Source: Actinomycetota bacterium
GTDB lineage: Bacteria; Actinomycetota; Acidimicrobiia; Acidimicrobiales; Ilumatobacteraceae
DNA: 38,518 nt
NCBI GenBank assembly: GCA_016871295.1
Contig: VFZD01000010.1
Location: forward strand, 1 to 38,518
Direction of reading: 5' to 3'
Made by a program: the position numbers and the translations under genes. Position 1 is the stretch's first letter; each line of letters begins with the position of its first letter. A model generated the notes under the pieces. The model searched no databases and was not told the origin of the DNA. It saw only the letters and a list, made by a program, of their open reading frames with translations. Positions 25,265-33,566 of this stretch are shown here, piece by piece.

Positions 25265-26431
25265 ATGTCCAGTTTTCGCGAGTTGCTCGCAGACGCAAAG
25301 GCCAAGATCACAGAGATCGACACGCAGACGGCCGCCGACAAGATCGCCTCGCATGCGGTGGTTGTGCTCGATGTGCGCGAGCCCGACGAGTTTGAGCAGG
25401 GGGCGTTGCCCGAAGTCGTGCATATTCCCCGGGGTCATCTTGAGGCCCAGGTCGAGTCGAAGATCGTCGACAAGAGTTCAGTGGTAATCGTCTATTGTGC
25501 GGGTGGCGTGCGCAGCGCGTTTGCCGCCAAAACGATGCAAGAACTGGGTTACACGCGGGTCTTGAGCATGGCGGGTGGTTTCGGAAAATGGAAGGACGAG
25601 GGTCGCCCGTGGTCGACCCCCGCAAAACTTTCACCCGAGCAGCGAAATCGCTACCAGCGGCATGTGCTGTTGCCCGAGGTCGGCATCGAGGGCCAGGCGA
25701 AGCTCTTGGCGAGCAAAGTATTGCTGTTGGGTGCGGGTGGCCTGGGTTCGCCCGCGGCGATGTATCTGGCGGCGGCCGGTGTGGGCACGCTCGGCATCGT
25801 CGACATGGACGTGGTCGATGCGTCGAATCTGCAGCGACAAATCTTGCACAATCTCGACCGGGTGGGCGATCGCAAGGTCGACTCGGCGAAGAAGACTCTG
25901 ACGATGTTGAATCCCGATGTAAATGTCGTTACGTACGACACCCGACTGAGCGCCGAAAATGTCGTCGAAATTATTTCGGGTTACGACGTGATCGTCGATG
26001 GCGCCGACAATTTTCCGAGTCGATATTTGCTCAACGACGCGAGCGTCAAGCTCGGCATTCCCGTCGTGCACGGTTCGATTTTTCGGTTCGAGGGCATGGT
26101 CAGCGTGTTTCATCCGAGGCTCGGCCCGACATATCGCGACATGGTGCCGGTGCCGCCGCCGGCCGAACTCGCACCCAGTTGCGCCGAGGCTGGCGTGCTC
26201 GGCGTGTTGCCCGGCATCGTCGGTTCGATTCAGGCGCTCGAGGCGTTGAAACTGCTGCTCGAACTCGGCGACTCTTTGATCGGCAGAATCCTCACGATCG
26301 ACACGACCGAGATGTCGTTTCGAACTTTCAATCTGAAGCGCGACCCGAAAAATGCCGTGACGTTCGACAATCGCGAAAAGATTCAGATTCGCGATCTCGA
26401 AGGTGCTTGCGCACCTTGGTTCGCAAAATAG
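25265..26431 (+). CDS. Rhodanese-ThiF/MoeB fusion adenylyltransferase
   Basis: An E1-like enzyme that adenylates the C-terminal glycine of a ubiquitin-like sulfur carrier and, with its rhodanese domain, turns it into a thiocarboxylate. Residues 1-115 are the rhodanese domain with active Cys78 in YCAGGVRS. Residues 125-365 are the ThiF/MoeB domain with nucleotide loop GAGGLGS (156-162) and catalytic Cys306 in APSCAEAG. The zinc CxxC pairs of E. coli MoeB are missing (GPTYRD), as in mycobacterial MoeZ, whose rhodanese domain however is C-terminal. In mycobacteria MoeZ activates CysO, which links this gene to mec and cysM earlier in the window. No carrier protein gene is adjacent. Confidence 0.88.
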   Translation: MSSFRELLADAKAKITEIDTQTAADKIASHAVVVLDVREPDEFEQGALPEVVHIPRGHLEAQVESKIVDKSSVVIVYCAGGVRSAFAAKTMQELGYTRVLSMAGGFGKWKDEGRPWSTPAKLSPEQRNRYQRHVLLPEVGIEGQAKLLASKVLLLGAGGLGSPAAMYLAAAGVGTLGIVDMDVVDASNLQRQILHNLDRVGDRKVDSAKKTLTMLNPDVNVVTYDTRLSAENVVEIISGYDVIVDGADNFPSRYLLNDASVKLGIPVVHGSIFRFEGMVSVFHPRLGPTYRDMVPVPPPAELAPSCAEAGVLGVLPGIVGSIQALEALKLLLELGDSLIGRILTIDTTEMSFRTFNLKRDPKNAVTFDNREKIQIRDLEGACAPWFAK

Positions 26432-26450
26432 CCAACCCGACCCGAAGTCG

Positions 26451-26456
26451 TATGCT
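26451..26456 (+). promoter_or_regulatory. Putative -10 box (TATGCT) of glf
   Basis: TATGCT ends 6 nt before the GTG start at 26463, fitting a leaderless glf-glfT2 transcript. No Shine-Dalgarno precedes the GTG apart from TAGGTA, which is too close. Confidence 0.45.
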
Positions 26457-26459
26457 TAG

Positions 26460-27635
<1,176 letters not shown>

Positions 27636-27636
27636 A

Positions 27637-29421
27637 ATGAACGAATTTATCCTGCAGAACCTGAATCTGCCGCGTGCGCAAACGACCGAGCCGTTGTTGT
27701 ACGTGCGCTTTGACGGCGATGTTCAAGTTGTCGGCGGTCAAGCCGTGCTGCGCAAAGGTGCAGAACTCAGTTTCGACACTTCGTTCGGGGTGTTTGCCGC
27801 CGGCCGATGGCGTCGCTTGACGACGATCAAGGACCTTGCCGTCACGGTGGTCGCCTCGGGTTCGGGTCGAATCGAGGTGGTCGGCGTGGTCGAGAGCATG
27901 TTTGGTCTGCGCAGCGTCGAGACGGTCGTGGCTTCGACTGGCATTTCGCCGAGCGGCAGAACGAGCGTGGAGATACCCGAGTTCGCCGCCGCGAAGCACG
28001 GCGCATACTTCGTGCGCGTCAGTGCCGAGCAGACCGATGTGACGGTCGAACGAGGTTTTTGGTCGACCCGAACCTCGCCCGCCCGCGAAGTGAGACTTTC
28101 GTTGTCGATCACAACTTTCAATCGCCAGGATTACGTCAAGCCGACGGTGGCCGGTGTTTTGCAACTCGAGAAATCGGTCGAATCTTTGAACGGCAGGTTG
28201 CGCGTGCTGGTCGTCGACAACGCGCGCAACATCAGCTTTGACACCGAGCCAAGTGCACCGTTGACGGTCGTGCAGAACCCCAATCTTGGCGGGGCTGGCG
28301 GTTTCGCCCGCGGCATCATTCACCTGCGAAACGAAGGTTGGGCGACGCACATTTTGTTGATGGACGACGACATCACCCTTGAGCCAGATGCGCTGGTGCG
28401 AACGTTTGCCCTGTTCAGTTTTGCCAAAGACGAAAAACTCTGCGTGCACGGGGCGATGCTCAGCGAAGAGCGGGCGTGGATGCAGTTCGAAGCGGGTTCG
28501 AAATACCGCTGGCGCTCGCTTTATCCGTTGCGCGCGATCGGGCGCGAAGACGACCTGCGCGACAGGCGCCTGGCATTGCGCGACGCCCGCGAGAAAAGGT
28601 TCGCCTATACGGCCTGGTGGTACACGGCTTTTCCGGTCGGCATCACCCGCGACAACCCGTTGCCGATCTTCGTGCGCGGCGACGATGTCAGTTACGGCCT
28701 GCTGCACACGGGTCGACACAGCGTCACGCTGAATGGTGTGATCGTGTGGCACGCCGACTTCGGTCTGAAGAACAACCCCTCGTCGTTGTTCTACGAGAAA
28801 CGAAATTTTGCGATCATCGACACGCTCGTTTTCGATCGCCACCATTGGTGGCATCTGGCGCGCCGATTCGTCGCCCTGAGTTTCAGGAACCTGTTCTCGA
28901 TGCGATACGCCAGCGTCGAATACATGATTCGCGGCGTGCGCGCCTATCTGCAGGGGCCGTCGGCACTGTTGACCACCGACCATTCGGCGTTGCACGATGA
29001 TTTGCGCAAAGTCGCCGAAGAGAAACCTGCCCCGCTGACCCCCGACCTGGCGGCGGTTCAGATCAGCAAGCCTCGGGCAAAGCCGATTCGTCTGATTGGT
29101 TTTGCGCTCGCCGTGCCGCTGGTCGGCGGCTATATCTTGCCCAAGTTTTTGCGTCGCGATGTCTTGAAAACCGCGCCGATCGATTCACGGGCGGTCGGGT
29201 TGGCGACGCGCTACAACCGAATTCTCTATCGGCACGACAGATTGCCCGAAGGGTTCGTTGTCGAGCGTGATACGCGCAGATTTTTTCGTCTGCTGCGCGA
29301 GGTTTGCGTGGTGACCAAAGATATCGCCGTCAATTACCGCCGCTTGAAGCGCGAGTATCGTGCGGCCTACGCCGATCTGGTCAGCGACCAGTCGTGGCAA
29401 AAACTCTTCGCCGCAAAATAA
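27637..29421 (+). CDS. glfT2: GlfT2-like galactofuranosyltransferase
   Basis: A polymerising GT-A glycosyltransferase that adds galactofuranose from UDP-Galf. The 594-residue product has an N-terminal beta-rich domain (1-150), the GT-A core with TTFNRQDYV (159-167), LVVDN, NLGGAGGFARG and the metal-binding Asp-Asp-Asp 243-245 in LLMDDDITLEP. The downstream VWHADFG motif and a helical C-terminal domain follow. M. tuberculosis GlfT2 has the same plan and builds the arabinogalactan galactan. Coupled to glf (1-nt gap). No arabinosyltransferase or mycolate gene is in the window, so the polymer's attachment is unknown. Its stop codon abuts that of the convergent SpoIID gene. Confidence 0.9.
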   Translation: MNEFILQNLNLPRAQTTEPLLYVRFDGDVQVVGGQAVLRKGAELSFDTSFGVFAAGRWRRLTTIKDLAVTVVASGSGRIEVVGVVESMFGLRSVETVVASTGISPSGRTSVEIPEFAAAKHGAYFVRVSAEQTDVTVERGFWSTRTSPAREVRLSLSITTFNRQDYVKPTVAGVLQLEKSVESLNGRLRVLVVDNARNISFDTEPSAPLTVVQNPNLGGAGGFARGIIHLRNEGWATHILLMDDDITLEPDALVRTFALFSFAKDEKLCVHGAMLSEERAWMQFEAGSKYRWRSLYPLRAIGREDDLRDRRLALRDAREKRFAYTAWWYTAFPVGITRDNPLPIFVRGDDVSYGLLHTGRHSVTLNGVIVWHADFGLKNNPSSLFYEKRNFAIIDTLVFDRHHWWHLARRFVALSFRNLFSMRYASVEYMIRGVRAYLQGPSALLTTDHSALHDDLRKVAEEKPAPLTPDLAAVQISKPRAKPIRLIGFALAVPLVGGYILPKFLRRDVLKTAPIDSRAVGLATRYNRILYRHDRLPEGFVVERDTRRFFRLLREVCVVTKDIAVNYRRLKREYRAAYADLVSDQSWQKLFAAK

Positions 29422-31794
29422 TCACTTTTGCGCCGTTGCGCTGGCCGCGAGCAGCGAAAGCCAGGTGATGCGATCGATCACACCGGTTTGCTTCAGCCCG
29501 ACACTCTTTTGAAACCGTTTGAGTTGTCTTTTTGTGCCCGAGCCGAAAATGCCGTCGGCCTTCATCTTGACCTTGAGCACCCTCGACAACGCCGTTTGCG
29601 CCGTGGCCACCGAAGTGTGTCGCGAGTTCTGACCGAGTTTGAAACTTGCCGGGTCGATGCCGAGCACGCCCAATACCGCGGCGTCGGCGACGCCGTCGAT
29701 CGGCAGGTTGTTCAGTTCTTCGATCTTGCCCACAGCCGCCGCCGTGCCATTGCCAAACGCGCCGTCGGTGGCGAGTTTCTGTTTCTTTTTCAAGCCGAGC
29801 GCCTCGTTCAACGACTTTTGCAGTTGCGCGACGGGTTCACCCTTGTTGCCCACGCTGAGCGGCACCGCCAACGGCAGCACGCTCTCGGGGTTCGGGGTGA
29901 TCAAACCTTGTGCCCGCAGTTCGTCGAGTTGTCGGCGCAGGAACAATGTGAATTCCGCGCGGCCCGTGGCCGTGAGGTGTATCTCGTCGCTGAACCAGCG
30001 CGAGGCGCTCGGGTCGCTGCTGGCGCTGTTCCAGTCGAGCACCGAGACGTTCGGGTTGGTCTGGGCCGCCGTCGTCAGTGCCGCGTTTGAAAGGGCGTAA
30101 TTTTGCGAGGCTCGCCGAGTGGAGAGGTTGACGAAAATGATGCGTTGCACGTTGCGCGCATTCAACGCGTTGATCACCTGGGCTACATCGCTGGCCATCG
30201 TGTTCGGGTCGTCGTTGTATCCCAATTGAACTATTGCGATCGTCGGCAGTTGTTCGGCGCTCAATGAATTGACTACACCGAGGGCATCGGGCAGACCCTT
30301 GTCTGGCGTCACGCAAGTCGGCCCGACCATGCAGCGGTTGGCGATGGCCTGAAAATTCACCGACGGATATGCGGGGGAGACGATGGCACTGAATTCGTTG
30401 ACGATGCTCTGACCGATTGAATCGCCGATGAACAACATCGAGCCGACGACACCCGACTCGAGCGGTGCACCAAAGATCGGGGTCGCGCCATACCACGGTG
30501 CGGGCAGACCAAATGTCGTGCGAAACGACCAACCAGAAACTTTTACCGAACCGGCGGTGCCGGTGATCGTGACATCCACCGTGTATCCGCCCCAGTCGCC
30601 ACCCAAACCGTCGTTCGTGGTCGTCACCGAGGTCAGAATGCCGATGCTCGGGTATTTCTCGACGATTTGCGCGGCCGAAAAAGCGCGCGTCCAGACCATC
30701 AACGAACTGTTGGCCGCCAAATCACCTTCGTCGACCATCGCCGGAAACGCGCCGCCAGCGGTTCGACCACCGTTCGACGACGAGAACTCGGTTCGCACCA
30801 CGTCACCTTGCGCGTTACGAATCACAACCCCCGATGTTTCTGCGACTGCACGGTCGGTGTTCGCGCTTTCGAGCACCGACGGATCGGCATCGACCGATGT
30901 TCGCAACGCGGCGCCACCATAGACCTGGCAGTCTTGCGTGTCGCATGTTTTCGCCAGCGCCGTGTATCGGTTTTCGGTGACCGAATATGATCGGGCGGCC
31001 ACGGCCTGGGCGCGCAACGCGTGCATGCCCGCACCGCCGGCGGCGTCACCCCACGAGGCGGGTGACTCGCGGGGCACCACGCCGCGAAGGTAGTCGTCGA
31101 GCCGCGCGATGTTGATCGTGCGATTCTCGTTGCGCGTGTTGTTCAGCGCTCGAATCACGCCGCGGTAATAGCGAACTTGGTTCGCCGAAGCGGAGCGAGG
31201 CTCGCAAAGGCCGACCGACTCGAGGGCGGGCGCCGCCGGGTCTGTGCTCGCGTTGGTGACAAACGAGGCGGTTTCGTTGAACTCGCCGAGAAACGCGAAG
31301 CCGGCGCTCTCGGGTGAATCGGTTTCGTTCAGACACTTGCGTTGAGTCGATCCCCAAACCTGATAAACGCGTTGCGCACCCGAACTTTCTCGGGCGACCA
31401 TCGATGTGAAGCGACGATCTTGGTCGGGGTCTTCGAGCAAGCGCAATGTGCCCGAGTCTGAAACGACACCGGTTTGTTTGTTGTTCATCGCGCTCAGCCA
31501 AACCGTCATCTCTTGGTTCGGCGCCTCGAGAGTCGAGCGGGCGTTGCCGGTCGCGCCGCCGTAGTAGAAGTCGAGGATTTGCTCCCACGACCAACCGTGC
31601 ACCGTCGCCCAACCGAAAGCGCCGTATTGGCTGAGACCACGACCGTGTCCAAAACCCCGACCATATATGACGACGCCCCCCGGAAGCTGACCCTCGTCGG
31701 CCTTGACCTGCGCACCGGGCACGACGCCAAGCAATACGGCGAGGGCGACGACGATGGGTGCGAAGCGGCGTTTCAAAATTGGAGGTGTAGGCAT
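29422..31794 (-). CDS. Secreted SpoIID-SGNH hydrolase-peptidoglycan-binding fusion
   Basis: A 790-residue exported wall protein. It has a signal peptide (1-32). A SpoIID/LytB domain (about 40-445) carries RGFGHGRGLSQYGAFGWA, DYLRGVVPRESPASWG, ALRAQAVAARSYS and QVYGG. An SGNH/GDSL hydrolase (about 450-630) has Gly-Asp-Ser459, Asn527-Asp and Asp603-x2-His606. Two C-terminal peptidoglycan-binding repeats (about 645-715 and 725-785) close it. SpoIID proteins are lytic transglycosylases acting on stripped glycan; SGNH domains often remove or add acyl groups on wall sugars. The combination suggests deacylation followed by glycan cleavage, which is inference. It may be read through from the upstream EamA gene (42 nt). 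Confidence 0.88.
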   Translation of the reverse strand: MPTPPILKRRFAPIVVALAVLLGVVPGAQVKADEGQLPGGVVIYGRGFGHGRGLSQYGAFGWATVHGWSWEQILDFYYGGATGNARSTLEAPNQEMTVWLSAMNNKQTGVVSDSGTLRLLEDPDQDRRFTSMVARESSGAQRVYQVWGSTQRKCLNETDSPESAGFAFLGEFNETASFVTNASTDPAAPALESVGLCEPRSASANQVRYYRGVIRALNNTRNENRTINIARLDDYLRGVVPRESPASWGDAAGGAGMHALRAQAVAARSYSVTENRYTALAKTCDTQDCQVYGGAALRTSVDADPSVLESANTDRAVAETSGVVIRNAQGDVVRTEFSSSNGGRTAGGAFPAMVDEGDLAANSSLMVWTRAFSAAQIVEKYPSIGILTSVTTTNDGLGGDWGGYTVDVTITGTAGSVKVSGWSFRTTFGLPAPWYGATPIFGAPLESGVVGSMLFIGDSIGQSIVNEFSAIVSPAYPSVNFQAIANRCMVGPTCVTPDKGLPDALGVVNSLSAEQLPTIAIVQLGYNDDPNTMASDVAQVINALNARNVQRIIFVNLSTRRASQNYALSNAALTTAAQTNPNVSVLDWNSASSDPSASRWFSDEIHLTATGRAEFTLFLRRQLDELRAQGLITPNPESVLPLAVPLSVGNKGEPVAQLQKSLNEALGLKKKQKLATDGAFGNGTAAAVGKIEELNNLPIDGVADAAVLGVLGIDPASFKLGQNSRHTSVATAQTALSRVLKVKMKADGIFGSGTKRQLKRFQKSVGLKQTGVIDRITWLSLLAASATAQK

Positions 31795-31836
31795 GGAGAT
31801 TCGAATTCTTCGCCCGCGAGAACAGTCTACCTGGCG

Positions 31837-32733
31837 CTAAGCGACGACTTCGGTAGGCGGCAATGTGTCGCGCTGTTGCACGACGACGCCGACCAACACG
31901 AAACCAATGCCGATCAAGTCGATGACGCTTGGCACCTGACCGAGAAACAGCAAACCGAAAATTGTCGCCGTCACGGGAAGCAGGGCGAGCAAGACCGAAA
32001 ATCTTCGCACCGGAATTCGGCGCAGCGTGAATTGATCGATGCCGTAGCCGATGGCGTTCGACAAAATACCGACCAAGAAACAAGTTGCAAGAATCCACGG
32101 TGCGCTGAACGCGGGCCCGCTGGTCGGCGCGCCGAACGGGGCGATGAAAACCGCGCCGATCATCAGGCCGATGCCCAAGCCCGACACGCCTCGGTTGTAT
32201 CGCGCAACTTTCGACCCGACGACGATGTACAACGCCCACATGATCGAGGCGAGGAAAACATAGACCAACCCGAGCGGTTCATTGCCCAATTCGAGACCCG
32301 AGAGAATCAGCACGCCGATCACGGCCAGCAACAGGGCGAAGCCGTTTCGCCCGGTGCGGGTGCGAATCGCCGCGACGGTGATTGGTCCGATGAATTCGAT
32401 CGCCACACCCTTGCCCAAATCCAGGTGTTGAATCGCCAAATAGAAGAACAGGTTCATCGACGCGGTACAGACGCCGAACAGACCCACTGCAAAAACTTGT
32501 TCGCGCGACCATGCTCCCGAGCGGCGCAGCGTCGGCATCGAGAACGCGATCAACACGACCGCGGCGCCGATCACGCGCAACCAAGCCACGCTGGCCGGCG
32601 CCAAGTGGTCGAAAAGGCGCACGGCGATCACCGCGCCGCAATATTGCCCCGCCGCCGAAACGACGAACAGCGCCTCAGGGGGCGTGTTGTGGATTATTCG
32701 GCTGAGCGAACCCGAAGTCTTGTTGATGCTCAA
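31837..32733 (-). CDS. EamA/DMT transporter, RhtA-like
   Basis: A 298-residue inner-membrane protein with ten predicted helices in two EamA repeats. The stretch LDLGKGVAIEFIGPITVA resembles RhtA/YdcZ-type exporters of threonine, homoserine and related amino acids. The substrate is unproven. Its ATG overlaps the stop of the upstream class II aldolase gene by 4 nt (ATGA), so the two are coupled and the transporter may export a product of that pathway. It is not closely similar to the other EamA protein at 3.2-4.0 kb. Confidence 0.85.
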   Translation of the reverse strand: MSINKTSGSLSRIIHNTPPEALFVVSAAGQYCGAVIAVRLFDHLAPASVAWLRVIGAAVVLIAFSMPTLRRSGAWSREQVFAVGLFGVCTASMNLFFYLAIQHLDLGKGVAIEFIGPITVAAIRTRTGRNGFALLLAVIGVLILSGLELGNEPLGLVYVFLASIMWALYIVVGSKVARYNRGVSGLGIGLMIGAVFIAPFGAPTSGPAFSAPWILATCFLVGILSNAIGYGIDQFTLRRIPVRRFSVLLALLPVTATIFGLLFLGQVPSVIDLIGIGFVLVGVVVQQRDTLPPTEVVA

Positions 32734-33554
32734 TCGAAAAGGTCTGGATCAGTTCGACAGATTTCTTCCCAGAGTGGTTGAAACTGCAACCAGCCCGCGG
32801 CGGGAAACCCGGTCAGGTCGCGGGTGTAACTGGCCATCTCGTGCGGAATTAGTTTTGGCGTGCCGGCGGCTTCGGCCATCAATTGCGCCTGGCATGATCG
32901 TTCCATGGTGATGAACCAGAACGCCGCCGCATCGACCGTGTCGCTGACCGTGAACAAACCATGATTCTGGTGAATCGCGGCCTTGCCCTTCGGAAACTTC
33001 GCGGCGATTTCTTGACCCGCTGAAATTTCGAACACCACCGCACCGCCTTGTTCGGTGATCACCGTGTGGTCCTCGTAGAAATAGCACGAGTCTTGCGTGA
33101 TCGGGTCGAGTTTTCTGCCGAGCGACGACCAAGATTTGCCGAAGGGCGAGTGCGCATGCGCGGCCGAAACCACATCGGGTCGGGCCCGGTGAATCGCCGC
33201 GTGGATGCAAAACGCGGCGCGGTTGACGGGTTGCGACCCGTAGACGACTTCGCCGTCGTGGTTGACGAGAATCAAGTCGCTGACGCGCATGTATCTGAAA
33301 CTCTTGGCGAACGGATTGACCCAGAAGTGGTCCGTGAATTCGGGGTCGCGCACCGTGATGTGCCCCGCCACGCCCTCGCCGAAACCGAGGCGACCGAAGA
33401 TTCGCATCGCCCCGGCAAGTTTTTGTTTGCGATGCTGCCGTTCTTCTTCGACGGTGGCAAATTTTGGCGGCGCCATCTGGGCAACCGTCTTGGCGGTCAG
33501 TTCGACGCCATCAATGATTTTTGTCTTTTTGGTTTCGTTCTCGATAATCGCCAT
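32730..33554 (-). CDS. Class II aldolase/adducin family protein
   Basis: A 274-residue zinc-dependent aldolase-fold protein. The metal histidines lie in AAHAHSPFG and HQNHGLFT; the N-terminal GRLGFGEGVAGHITVRDP and VNHDGEVVYGSQPVNRAA are typical of the adducin-like subgroup. Relatives act on fuculose- or ribulose-phosphates or decarboxylate; the substrate here is unknown. The ATG is preceded at 6 nt by TAGCCT, which overlaps the stop codon of the E1-like gene 9 nt upstream. It may therefore be both co-transcribed and separately leaderless. Coupled to the EamA exporter downstream. Confidence 0.85.
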   Translation of the reverse strand: MAIIENETKKTKIIDGVELTAKTVAQMAPPKFATVEEERQHRKQKLAGAMRIFGRLGFGEGVAGHITVRDPEFTDHFWVNPFAKSFRYMRVSDLILVNHDGEVVYGSQPVNRAAFCIHAAIHRARPDVVSAAHAHSPFGKSWSSLGRKLDPITQDSCYFYEDHTVITEQGGAVVFEISAGQEIAAKFPKGKAAIHQNHGLFTVSDTVDAAAFWFITMERSCQAQLMAEAAGTPKLIPHEMASYTRDLTGFPAAGWLQFQPLWEEICRTDPDLFD

Positions 33555-33560
33555 GGCTTC

Positions 33561-33566
33561 AGGCTA
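33561..33566 (-). promoter_or_regulatory. Putative internal -10 box (TAGCCT) of the aldolase gene
   Basis: On the minus strand TAGCCT lies 6 nt before the aldolase ATG and includes the TAG stop of the E1-like gene. It could start a separate leaderless aldolase-exporter transcript. Confidence 0.4.
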
